A stretch of DNA of 64,000 nt from Photobacterium salinisoli (GCF_003614885.1 NZ_QZMS01000011.1:744001-808000), one strand, 5' to 3'; shown: positions 41,931-49,874, numbered from the stretch's first letter. Notes: a model not told the origin generated them from the letters alone. Made by a program: numbers and translations.

Positions 41931-41998
41931 CCTACGCCCGTCTAAGGGACTGGAAACGCTACGCGTTGACAGTCCCTCATGAGGTGTTTGTTAGCACA
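41931..41998 (-). other. attC recombination site 3 (VCR-like)
   Basis: On the minus strand it begins TGTGCTAACAAACACCTC, continues GAGGGACTGTCAACGCG and ends CAGTCCC...GGGCG. This is strikingly like Vibrio VCR sites as I remember them. GGGACTG and CAGTCCC pair. The last core reads GTAGG instead of GTTAGG, a one-base loss that should impair recombination there. Confidence 0.88.
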
Positions 41999-42005
41999 CA
42001 CGTGG

Positions 42006-42431
42006 TTACATAATGCACTCTTTCGCAGTTTTAGCTTGCGCGACACCTTTTTCGATGATTGCCAATACTTGATCGTTCTTAACTGAAGATACGATTTTAT
42101 CGAGTAAATTTTCTGCTGTCGCCTCGGAAGAAACATCAACTAAGCAACTGTAAGAGTGAGAAATTTTATCGGTTGCTGCTGCAACCGCTTGATGGTCAGT
42201 GAAATCGGTGTTGATCAATGTGTCTATCGACTGAGCGAAATCTTGAGCCTTTTGTGTCGCATCACCAAAAACTTCAAGATTGAGATGATTCAAATCGAGC
42301 GAATCTGCCTTCTGCTGCAGACTATCGACTGCTTTGTTCGCTGCTGCTTGAGCCTCATCAATTGCTTTACTCGCATCATCACAACCTACTAAAGCGAGCA
42401 TTAAAGTTAATGTGATTACTGATTTTTTCAT
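42006..42431 (-). CDS. Small alpha-helical lipoprotein (cassette)
   Basis: A 141-residue predicted lipoprotein: signal MKKSVITLTLMLALVGC/DD (Cys17), then Ala/Asp-rich amphipathic helices and two further Cys near the C-terminus (SYSCLV, AKECIM) that may pair. No family is recognised. It starts about 110 bases inside its cassette and ends 8 bases before attC 3. Confidence 0.75.
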   Translation of the reverse strand: MKKSVITLTLMLALVGCDDASKAIDEAQAAANKAVDSLQQKADSLDLNHLNLEVFGDATQKAQDFAQSIDTLINTDFTDHQAVAAATDKISHSYSCLVDVSSEATAENLLDKIVSSVKNDQVLAIIEKGVAQAKTAKECIM

Positions 42432-42535
42432 CTTAAGCCTCTGAGTGAAAAAGGGATGTCGATACTAAACTAAGGCTTAGACGCAATGAACAAAAATACC
42501 GTAACAGGATGCGACCTATAACTTACTGGCTGTGT

Positions 42536-42543
42536 GTGCCAAC
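42536..42543 (-). other. Cassette junction (R' core) between lipoprotein and HNH cassettes
   Basis: On the minus strand GTTGGCAC. The cassette start TTGGCACACAC can pair with GTGTGTGCTAA at the other end of the same cassette (attC 3), allowing one wobble, as expected of a genuine cassette boundary. Confidence 0.6.
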
Positions 42544-42775
42544 GAATGACATGGACACCTCTTTCATTAGGTTTCGCCACACTTGGTAAATCTGATCCTG
42601 TAGCTACCAGTGGCCACGATCAACGACTTCTGGCTAAAGGAAAACCGAAAAAGTAGCCATTATTGCATGCATCAGGAAATGGCTGTCATCCTCAATGCGA
42701 TACCTCGGGGTGGTTCCGAGGGGAAGAAAAACGGCGTTAATTTAAGGATTGACGCCATAGTTGTTTGTTAGCAAA
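42544..42775 (-). other. attC site 2, interrupted
   Basis: The left end on the minus strand is TTTGCTAACAAAC (42763-42775) and includes the stop codon of the HNH gene. The matching core is only at 42536-42543. The intervening ~220 bases are far longer than a normal site and contain the IS110-family remnant. Confidence 0.55.
42585..42740 (+). pseudogene. Decayed C-terminal remnant of an IS110-family transposase
   Basis: The + strand reads DQRLLAKGKPKK, then after a one-base shift VAIIACIRK, then after another MAVILNAIPRGG. This is the well-known IS110/IS1111 ending (QRLLAxGKPKKVALxACxRKxLxILNAM) broken by two single-base losses. It sits between the two ends of an attC site. The rest of the element is gone. 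Confidence 0.6.
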
Positions 42776-43700
42776 CACTACCACAACACTTTTTGTATTT
42801 TTTCCCACTTTGGCATGGGCAAGGTTCATTCCTACCGACTTTCCTTGATATTACTTTAGGGTTTGAGGGAAGTGGGATAGGAAAAGTGGGCTGCTGCCCG
42901 ATAGTCATATTACCAATGTAAATACTACCACCACCAACACCTATAGCTAAGGAGTTGTTTGATATATCAAAGCCAACTTTACAGCCTGTGATATTCATTG
43001 ACGCAGACTTCAAGACTTGGCCACTTCTTGTAACGACTTCTAGGTTACTGTTTTCACGACAGCTAATTTTAACACCGCGATGAACCATCTCTAGGCGTTC
43101 AACAATTAAACTATGCGGAGCCTCAGTGCGTAAAACTAAGGTAATGTCACCAAGACCTTTTCTAATTGTTATTTTGGATCCTACAACTTCAACATCCCAA
43201 TTGGATGTTGAAGTAACCCACTCGTTATCTGTTATTTTTAAAACCTCAGCACCATCGCGATCCGCGAGGTAGGCATTGATACGGAATGGTGCACCTTCAC
43301 ACTCTGGCTTTTTGATAGAAAAAATTGACTCGCCATCTATTTGAATAAGTGACTCAACATTTTTACAGGTTAAAGTGCCGATTTTCACTGTTGGCTCAAC
43401 TAACCCTAAATCAAATGGACCGAATGAGAATCCCTTTTGCTTACAGATTGGGTTTTGCGAACGAACTTCTATTGTTTCTTTTGATAAAATTTTTCTTGAG
43501 ACCCTATCATGACAACCACCACACAATAAAACTATGTGATCCGGGTTGTGTTCCTTCGCTTCAGCGAAAGTAGGCTCTAAATGCTCATATTGATAAACTG
43601 CATTACCACAGTTGACGCAACCGAAACCGCAACGCTGGCGCACTTCTCTTTTTACTGGAGAAGCAATTGTGTCGGTTAGTCCATATTTATTAACTCTCAA
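42768..43700 (-). CDS. HNH-like zinc protein with C-terminal SEC-C motif (cassette)
   Basis: A 310-residue protein. The N-terminus is HNH-nuclease-like: CVNC (Cys28, Cys31), EHL with His40, then HNPDHIVLLCGGCHDR with a second Cys pair and His. A beta-rich middle (~90-285) has no recognisable family. The last ~20 residues, NEPCPCQSGKKYKKCCG, form a SEC-C zinc motif. SEC-C is often fused to nucleases and defence proteins. GGAGG lies before a TTG/ATG cluster near 43700. Its stop codon lies in attC 2, so it is a cassette gene. Confidence 0.8.
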   Translation of the reverse strand: MRVNKYGLTDTIASPVKREVRQRCGFGCVNCGNAVYQYEHLEPTFAEAKEHNPDHIVLLCGGCHDRVSRKILSKETIEVRSQNPICKQKGFSFGPFDLGLVEPTVKIGTLTCKNVESLIQIDGESIFSIKKPECEGAPFRINAYLADRDGAEVLKITDNEWVTSTSNWDVEVVGSKITIRKGLGDITLVLRTEAPHSLIVERLEMVHRGVKISCRENSNLEVVTRSGQVLKSASMNITGCKVGFDISNNSLAIGVGGGSIYIGNMTIGQQPTFPIPLPSNPKVISRKVGRNEPCPCQSGKKYKKCCGSVC

Positions 43701-43716
43701 ATTGTCCTCCTGTGGG

Positions 43717-43790
43717 TGCTAACGCCCGCATTTGAGGCTGGTTTGAAGCGCAGCGGAAAACCAGTCCGACATCATGCGCTTGTTAAACGT
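43717..43790 (-). other. attC recombination site 1
   Basis: On the minus strand it runs from ACGTTTAACAAGCGCATGAT to ATGCGGGCGTTAGCA. GACTGGTTT pairs with AAACCAG inside, GCGCAT with ATGCGG outside. The left core is complementary to the first bases of its cassette (TTAAACG at 44227), exactly as integron chemistry requires. Confidence 0.88.
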
Positions 43791-43796
43791 AATCCC

Positions 43797-44207
43797 CTAA
43801 CCTTTGTGCTTTTCCATTAGATCTATAAGCGGAGCCAGACCTTCAATCATGGAGCCAGCTTGCTGGGGATTTGACATCATGCTTTGTAAGAACTGGATGC
43901 CCAGCTCTTCGCCCATATCTCGTTTCTTAGGGATTACCGTTTCATTGATAATATTGGTCATGGTAGACATGAGCTCGCGCTGCGATTCGGAGACTGTTCT
44001 CTCTATTACTGCCGATTTCTTGTCTATTTCTGAAAGGACATCTTTCATTCTTGACTCATATTCGACCATCATATTCTGTGTCTTTTCGAAGTTATTTCTT
44101 ACCTCTCGCTCTGAGCTTTTCGCTGCTTGAATTGCAACAACAGCCAAGATCAATGAAGCCAAACTAGCTATGAGCGATATCACATCTACAATGGTTAAGT
44201 TTTCCAC
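43797..44207 (-). CDS. Membrane-anchored coiled-coil protein (cassette)
   Basis: A 136-residue protein with one N-terminal transmembrane helix (residues ~7-28) and a long charged helix (~30-110) likely to form a coiled coil, ending in a Met-rich tail. No family is recognised. It is bounded by a cassette junction at 44227 and attC 1. The start ATG has a weak AAGGAAA site. Confidence 0.7.
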   Translation of the reverse strand: MENLTIVDVISLIASLASLILAVVAIQAAKSSEREVRNNFEKTQNMMVEYESRMKDVLSEIDKKSAVIERTVSESQRELMSTMTNIINETVIPKKRDMGEELGIQFLQSMMSNPQQAGSMIEGLAPLIDLMEKHKG

Positions 44208-44220
44208 GATATTTCCTTTA

Positions 44221-44228
44221 CGTTTAAC
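44221..44228 (-). other. Outer junction of the first gene cassette
   Basis: On the minus strand GTTAAACG. It pairs with the CGTTTAAC end of attC 1. Upstream of it there is neither an integrase gene nor a clear attC, so this is the edge of the cluster. Confidence 0.6.
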
Positions 44229-44413
44229 ATTTTATTCAACGACACCATGTCGCATAACTCTGTCGTATATCTTACTCAATTGTCTGATGCTACCCAATTG
44301 ATATTATTTGCTTTTTTCCATTTCATGACTTACCCCAAAAATCAGCGACTCATACGCCTGGGAGAAAAGCGACATCGGTCACTTACCCAGTATAAAGAAG
44401 CCATAGAATCGTA

Positions 44414-44673
44414 CTCGCTGCATGGATTTCCGCCTGCGCGGGAATGACGGGTTGAAAATGTATATTGATGGCACTCCCAAAGGGAAAAATTCAGGACAAA
44501 TTTTTAGGTTTTCGGCGCCGGGAGCGCCTACAACCGGCCCGGACAGCGGCAAAGAACAAAAAGGCATTTCTGGTTACTGTTTGTGCCAGCAAAGAGTAAC
44601 TGGCGCGCTTCAAACAAGGTCAAGTGAACCACCGAACTCAAGCGCGACATACTTACCAGCCACAAAAAACGAA
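44414..44673 (-). repeat. Structured repeat family, unit E
   Basis: First of four head-to-tail copies in minus orientation, period ~261 bases. The minus-oriented unit runs from ATGTCGCGCTTGAG to a terminal hairpin related to CATTCCCGC/GCGGGAAT. Hairpin 1 is GTTACTCTTTG with CAAACAGTAAC (one mismatch). One mismatch weakens hairpin 2 in this copy. Confidence 0.88.
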
Positions 44674-44935
44674 CTCGCTGCATGGATTCCCGCCTGTCGC
44701 GGAAATGACGGGCTGAAAATGAACATTGATGGCATTCCCACAGGGAAAAATACAGGACGAATTTTTAGGTTGTCGGCGCTGGGAGCGTCTACAACCGGCC
44801 CGGACAGTGCCAAAGAACAACAAGGGCTTTCTGGGCACTCTTTATCCCCAAAAAGAGTGTCTGGCGCGCATCAATGAATGCCAAGTAAGCCACCGAACTT
44901 AAGCGCGACATACTCACCCAGCCACAAAAAACGAA
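44674..44935 (-). repeat. Structured repeat family, unit F (most diverged)
   Basis: 262-base copy. Hairpin 1 is changed on both arms to CACTCTTT/AAAGAGTG. Hairpin 2 carries a G-T wobble in place of a G-C pair. The divergence keeps pairing. Confidence 0.88.
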
Positions 44936-45196
44936 CTCGCTGCATGGATTCCCGTCTGCGCGGGAATGACGGGTTGAAAATGTATATTGATGGTACTCCC
45001 ACAGGGAAAAATTCAGGACGAATTTTTAGGTTGTCGGCGCCGGGAGCGCCTACAACCGGCCCGGACAGCGGCAAAGAACAAAAAGGCATTTTTGGTTACT
45101 GTTTGTGCCAGCAAAGAGTAACTGGCGCGCTTCAAACAAGGCCAAGTGAACCACTGAACTCAAGCGCGACATACTCACTCAGCCACAAAAAACGAA
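44936..45196 (-). repeat. Structured repeat family, unit G
   Basis: 261-base copy very close to units E and H, with an intact terminal hairpin (ATTCCCG and CGGGAAT around TCTGCG). Confidence 0.9.
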
Positions 45197-45437
45197 CTCG
45201 CTGCATGGATTCCCGCCTGTCGCGGGAATAACGGATTGAAAATGTGCATTGATGGCACTCCCACAGGGAAAAATTCAGGACGAATTTTTAGGTTGTTGGC
45301 GCCGGGAGCGCCTACAACCGCCCCGGACAGCGGCAAAGAACAAAAAGGCATTTCTGGTTACTGTTTGTGCCAGCAAAGAGTAACTGGCGCGCTTCAAACA
45401 AGGCTAAGTGAACCACCGAACTCAAGCGCGACATACC
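45197..45437 (-). repeat. Structured repeat family, unit H (gene-proximal copy)
   Basis: 241-base copy ending at GCGCGACATAC, nearest to the stop codon of the AA10 gene (111 bases away). Open frames across these four units on the + strand are a by-product of the repeat and not genes. Confidence 0.88.
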
Positions 45438-45470
45438 TCCGCTTCACCAGAAACTTCAGCCACGACGCAA

Positions 45471-45491
45471 GGCGGGAAACATGTTCCCGCC
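45471..45491. terminator. GC-rich hairpin 3' of the AA10 gene
   Basis: GGCGGGAA and TTCCCGCC arms with a 5-base ACATG loop, 58 bases beyond the AA10 stop codon on the minus strand. No clear T run follows; it may act as terminator or RNA-stabilising element. Confidence 0.5.
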
Positions 45492-45548
45492 TCGTGATTG
45501 CACGTTTACCACAGCGCTTTAACGATTAGAAACGGCCATGACTGACAG

Positions 45549-46187
45549 TTAAACCCCGAAGTCGAAATCAAAGGTCTGATAAAACGCATTGCCGGTATCG
45601 GCAACCAACCAGAGCAAAACGACGACGTGATGACCCTTTTTATTGTCAGGCAGTACCATTTGATGATGGGTTTTTGCCGGGAGTTCATGGTCCCAGTACG
45701 GAGCTTCCGGATAGATATTTTCATAAAAGGGTCTGGCTTCTAGCTGAGCACGGGTAATCGTGTAGTCCGGATTCCAGCCATCTTTGGTGATAAATGCCAC
45801 ATACCCGCGGGTTTTATGGGCCATGGTATACACCCACTCAATGTCGACAATTTTATTGGAGGGGACAGGAATCCTGGGCCAGACGGGTTTACCTTCTGCG
45901 ATCAGCTCTCTGTCGGTAAGGTTGAGTCTCTGACGCTCATCCAGACGGCCACCACTGCAAATTAAGCCATCTGCGGGTGGATGATCGCTGGGTGAATCGG
46001 TGGGTTCATACCGGGCAGGGCCGGCGGTGAGATCGGGGAAATTCTTGCCGCCTTCCAGTTCGTTGATATGCCATTCCTGAAGGCCCCACCAGCCTTGTTC
46101 TACTGCAATGACACCGCGTGAAGGTGGGTTGACCGCACGGCCGTGCTTTGGCGTGATATGACTGACCTTGGGAGATTTATGAATCAT
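45549..46187 (-). CDS. AA10 lytic polysaccharide monooxygenase-like protein without signal peptide
   Basis: A 212-residue single AA10 (LPMO_10/chitin-binding) domain. The first copper His candidate is His15 in PKHGRAVNPPSRG, the second is in THHQMVLPDNKKGHH near residue 172, and the core end NAFYQTFDFDFG is typical. It matches a subgroup seen in Yersinia and Photorhabdus-like bacteria (ELEGGKNFPDLTAGPARYEP region). LPMOs need an N-terminal His exposed by signal cleavage, but here 14 ordinary residues precede it and no signal peptide is visible. Secretion would need another route. It stands alone. Confidence 0.83.
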   Translation of the reverse strand: MIHKSPKVSHITPKHGRAVNPPSRGVIAVEQGWWGLQEWHINELEGGKNFPDLTAGPARYEPTDSPSDHPPADGLICSGGRLDERQRLNLTDRELIAEGKPVWPRIPVPSNKIVDIEWVYTMAHKTRGYVAFITKDGWNPDYTITRAQLEARPFYENIYPEAPYWDHELPAKTHHQMVLPDNKKGHHVVVLLWLVADTGNAFYQTFDFDFGV

Positions 46188-46534
46188 AACTGAACTAGCC
46201 TCTTGTTGTTTGTATGGTGTCTTTCAGTTATAGATTGGATTGATTCATATGCATCTGGTTTCTTTTGTTTTTGTGGGGAATTTGAAATCACTCGAAAGTA
46301 TCGCGAGTGGAGGATCTCACCGGTGGCGGGTTATCAGGCACTGTGCTACCAGGGAGACACTTCTGTCAGGGCGCCACTTTCTTTCCTTGGCTATTGTTGG
46401 CAAATCTATAAAATAGCCCCTTCGTTTGTTGGGCGGAATATCACGTTCTGCCTGATGTTGCTAAATTGCTTTCATTGGGACGTTAGGTGAAAGGTGACGT
46501 TACGTGAAAGGCAAGGCTGATGAAGGAAGAGTGC
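46188..46534. other. Intergenic region between AA10 and sensor kinase genes
   Basis: About 350 bases between divergent genes. I found no credible gene, repeat or RNA. An open frame of 95 codons at 46203 has no ribosome binding site and no family resemblance. Confidence 0.45.
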
Positions 46535-48244
46535 ATGATCCGGAAGCTGACAGGTTGTCGTGACTTATATGGTGCCTGGATGCGCTGGCTTGTTGTCGGG
46601 CTGTCTTTCTTCTGCACCTTTAGTGCGATGGCCGCCCGAGACAGCCATGTCATTATTGTTGGCGCTGATCATAACTACCCGCCTTATGAATTCATCAATG
46701 AAGACGGTGAGCCGGATGGCTACAACACCGAGCTGACCCGAGCGATTGCCGAACTGATGGGCATCCATATCGAGATCAGAATGGGGGCATGGGATGATAT
46801 CCGCCGTCAGTTTGATCAAGGCGAGATTGATATCGTGCAGGGTATGATTCAGTCCAGCGCCCGGCAGGCGAGATACAGTTTTTCGCCGCCCCATGCCATC
46901 GTGCATCAGTCGGTGTTTGCCCGAAAGGGCGCCCCTTTCGTGGCCAGTCTTGACGATCTGGCGGGTAAATCTGTGATTGTTCAGCGCAGCGGGGCGATGC
47001 ACGATTATCTGAGCAACCAGCAGCCGGGGGCAAACCTGGTGCTGGTGGACTCTCATGCCGATGGGTTGCGCATGCTGGCCTCCGGTCAGCATGATTACGC
47101 GCTGGTGGCTAACCTGCCGGGCTTGTATACCGGCAAGGCACTGGAGTTGTCGAATATCATTCCGGCAGGAAAACCTTTTGGTGCCCAGCATTACGGTTAT
47201 GCGGTGCGAAAAGGCCATGAAGACTTACTGGCCCAGTTCAGTGAAGGGCTGGCTATTTTGAAAAATACCGGCCGCCAGCAAGCGATATACGACAAATGGC
47301 TTGGCCCGCTGGAAACGCCGGGGATCAGCTGGAAGAAACTGGGCATGGCGGCGGCCACCGTTTCTGCCCTTCTGTTGCTGGTGTTGGGGGGGATCATGAT
47401 CTGGAATCGGGCACTGAGCCGGGAAGTGGCGCGGCGGACAAAAGCGCAGCAACTCCAGCAACAGCAACTGATTCAGGCGGATAAAATGACCTCGCTGGGT
47501 ATTCTGGTGTCTGGCATGGCCCATGAAATCAATAATCCCAGTAGTCTGTTGCTGCTGAATTTACCCATTCTCAAAGAGGCGTATCAGGACGCGGAAGACA
47601 TTCTGGACGCTCATTACCAGCAGTATGGCGATTTCACCTTAGGCGGACTGGCCTACAGCCGGATGCGGGACGAAATTCCCTCTATGCTGGACGATATGCA
47701 GGCGGGGACTCAGCGGATCCGCCGGATTGTCGATGACCTGAGGGACTTTGCCCGTCAGGAACCCAGTGCGCTGAATGAAGTGGTTGACCTCAATCAGGTC
47801 ACGGCGGCGGCCATCCGCTTGGTTGACAGCACGTTATCGGCATCGACCCATCACTTTACGGTTGACTACGGCGATCAGCTGCCGAGTTTTGAAGGCAACG
47901 GCCAGCGAATTGAGCAAGTCATTATCAATTTGATCATCAACGCCTGCCAGGCACTGACCTCGCAAACGCAAGGCATCAGGGTGACGACAGATTTTAATCC
48001 GGCGGATAATCTGCTTATCCTCAAAATCTGCGATCAGGGGCAGGGCATAGACCCAGAGCACCTTCCGCATCTGAGTGATCCTTTCTTTACTACCAAACGT
48101 GAGCAGGGCGGGACGGGATTGGGGCTGTCTATCTCATTCAGCATAGTGAGTGAACATGGCGGCACCTTGAAATATGACTCTAGACTACAACAAGGTACCT
48201 GCGTGACACTTTCTCTGCCGGCCTTGAAAGGGACAACTGTTTAA
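46535..48244 (+). CDS. Sensor histidine kinase with periplasmic solute-binding domain
   Basis: A 569-residue kinase. A signal/anchor (~14-33) precedes an SBP_bac_3 domain (VIIVGADHNYPPYEFINEDG to YDKWLGPLE, ~37-255), then a transmembrane helix (~268-288), a coiled stretch, and HisKA with GMAHEINNPSSLLLL. The ATP domain has NLIINACQAL and FFTTKREQGGTGLGLSIS. It should sense an amino acid or similar solute in the periplasm. AAGGAAGAG fits the ATG at 46535 better than one at 46520. Its stop overlaps the response-regulator start by one base. Confidence 0.9.
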   Translation: MIRKLTGCRDLYGAWMRWLVVGLSFFCTFSAMAARDSHVIIVGADHNYPPYEFINEDGEPDGYNTELTRAIAELMGIHIEIRMGAWDDIRRQFDQGEIDIVQGMIQSSARQARYSFSPPHAIVHQSVFARKGAPFVASLDDLAGKSVIVQRSGAMHDYLSNQQPGANLVLVDSHADGLRMLASGQHDYALVANLPGLYTGKALELSNIIPAGKPFGAQHYGYAVRKGHEDLLAQFSEGLAILKNTGRQQAIYDKWLGPLETPGISWKKLGMAAATVSALLLLVLGGIMIWNRALSREVARRTKAQQLQQQQLIQADKMTSLGILVSGMAHEINNPSSLLLLNLPILKEAYQDAEDILDAHYQQYGDFTLGGLAYSRMRDEIPSMLDDMQAGTQRIRRIVDDLRDFARQEPSALNEVVDLNQVTAAAIRLVDSTLSASTHHFTVDYGDQLPSFEGNGQRIEQVIINLIINACQALTSQTQGIRVTTDFNPADNLLILKICDQGQGIDPEHLPHLSDPFFTTKREQGGTGLGLSISFSIVSEHGGTLKYDSRLQQGTCVTLSLPALKGTTV

Positions 48245-49656
48245 TGAATACAAATCGCTATCCTGCATTCGGCGTATTGCTGGTGGATGATGAACCGGCC
48301 TTTTTGCGCAGCCTGAGTATCGTGCTGGAGCGGCGGGGCGGCATCAACCATATTGTCCAGTGTCAGGACAGCCGCGATGCCATGGCCATTATCGAGCAGG
48401 AAAATATCGGCCTGGTGCTGCTGGACCTGACCATGCCGCACCTGTCCGGCGAAGCGTTGCTGCAGCAGATAAAGACAGAATTTCCTGAGGTCGGCGTCAT
48501 TATTATCAGCGGGCTGAATCAGGTGGAAACCGCGGTCAACTGTATCCGGCTCGGTGCCTATGATTACTTCGTGAAAACCACAGAGGAAAACCGGCTGATC
48601 GAAGGCGTGAAACGGGCCATTTTGCTGCAGGAAATGCGCGAGGAACACAATGCACTGCGACGCCGGTTTCTGACCGACACGCTGGAGCGACCGGAAGCCT
48701 TTGGCGATATTATTACCCGGGATAAAGGCATGCGTTCTGTGTTCCAGTATCTTGAATCGGTGGCGCCGAGCAGCCAGCCTGTGATGGTGTGCGGTGAGAG
48801 CGGTGTCGGCAAAGAGTTGATCGCCCGCGCGCTGCATACCCTGAGTGAGCGTGCCGGACCGCTGATCAGCGTGAATGTCGCCGGACTGGACGACAATGTG
48901 TTTGCCGATACTTTGTTTGGCCACCATCGCGGCGCATTTACCGGCGCCGATACACCCCGTGCCGGTCTGATAGAGCAAGCGGCCGGCGGTACCCTTTTTC
49001 TCGATGAAATCGGTGATTTGAGTCAGGCCTCACAGGTCAAACTGCTGCGCCTGATTCAGGAAGGGGAATACTATCCTCTCGGCAGTGACAGGCCGAAACG
49101 TCTGAACGCGCGGATTGTGGTGGCCACGCATCAGAACCTGGTGCAAAAGCAACAAAGCGGTGAGTTCCGCAAAGACCTATATTACCGGTTGAAAACCCAC
49201 CAGGTGGACATTCCGCCTCTGCGCCAGCGTCGTCAGGATATTCCTTTGCTGCTGGAGCACTTTTTACAGGAAGCGGCCGATGAGCTGGGCAAAACCAAGC
49301 CGACTATCCCGAAAGAGCTGCCGGTGCTGCTGGCAAACTATGCGTTTCCCGGCAATATTCGCGAGCTGAGGGCTCTGGCGTATGATGCCATGAGTCAACA
49401 CCGCTCGCGCATGCTATCCATGGAGGTGTTTCGCCGGGTGCTGGATCAGGACAATGACATCAGTGAGATGAGCGCAGGAAATAGCCTGGCTATGTTCGAC
49501 CCGGATCAGTCCCTGCCGACCCTGCAGGAAATGGGGGATTTACTGATTCAGGAAGCCATGCGCCGGGCGGAGGGTAATCAGTCACTGGCGGCGAAGTTTC
49601 TGGGTATTTCTCAACCAGCGCTCAGCAAGCGACTGAAAAAAACGCAGTCGGCATAA
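48244..49656 (+). CDS. Sigma54-dependent response regulator (NtrC/DctD type)
   Basis: A 470-residue three-domain activator. The receiver has VLLVDDEPAFLRSL and the phospho-Asp in LVLLDLTMP. The AAA+ domain has Walker A CGESGVGKE and the sigma54-contact loop GAFTGAD. The Fis-like HTH is NQSLAAKFLGISQPALSKRL. It is translationally coupled to the sensor kinase (TAATG). The next gene is a symporter with a near-consensus sigma54 promoter, the obvious target. Confidence 0.95.
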   Translation: MNTNRYPAFGVLLVDDEPAFLRSLSIVLERRGGINHIVQCQDSRDAMAIIEQENIGLVLLDLTMPHLSGEALLQQIKTEFPEVGVIIISGLNQVETAVNCIRLGAYDYFVKTTEENRLIEGVKRAILLQEMREEHNALRRRFLTDTLERPEAFGDIITRDKGMRSVFQYLESVAPSSQPVMVCGESGVGKELIARALHTLSERAGPLISVNVAGLDDNVFADTLFGHHRGAFTGADTPRAGLIEQAAGGTLFLDEIGDLSQASQVKLLRLIQEGEYYPLGSDRPKRLNARIVVATHQNLVQKQQSGEFRKDLYYRLKTHQVDIPPLRQRRQDIPLLLEHFLQEAADELGKTKPTIPKELPVLLANYAFPGNIRELRALAYDAMSQHRSRMLSMEVFRRVLDQDNDISEMSAGNSLAMFDPDQSLPTLQEMGDLLIQEAMRRAEGNQSLAAKFLGISQPALSKRLKKTQSA

Positions 49657-49702
49657 TCACTGTATCAGGTTTACAGCGTTGAGCTGGCTGAACCCCTATA
49701 AC

Positions 49703-49724
49703 CAAAGTAAAGGTTATAACTTTG
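49703..49724. promoter_or_regulatory. Candidate upstream activating site for the response regulator
   Basis: Inverted repeat CAAAGT (49703-49708) and ACTTTG (49719-49724) with 10 bases between, about 150 bases before the sigma54 promoter, a usual distance for an enhancer site. Confidence 0.45.
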
Positions 49725-49874
49725 TAAATAGTCAATAACATTATGTTTTATAAAAGAAAGGTGCAGTTTTGCCACTCGCGCCTATTCTTTTGGTTATACC
49801 CCTTCCAGAATGTTTTTATCCTTACCTCAATAATTTTCATTTTTAAAACAATAACATACATTAATCTTATTGTT

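Noticed and set aside
44422-45529. Three consecutive + strand open frames (starting at 44422, 44878 and 45236)
   Set aside because: They lie wholly in the four tandem repeat units, repeat the same peptide, and have no ribosome binding sites. They are open because the repeat lacks stops in that frame.
46203-46490. 95-codon open frame between the AA10 and kinase genes
   Set aside because: No ribosome binding site, biased Cys/Trp composition typical of a chance frame.
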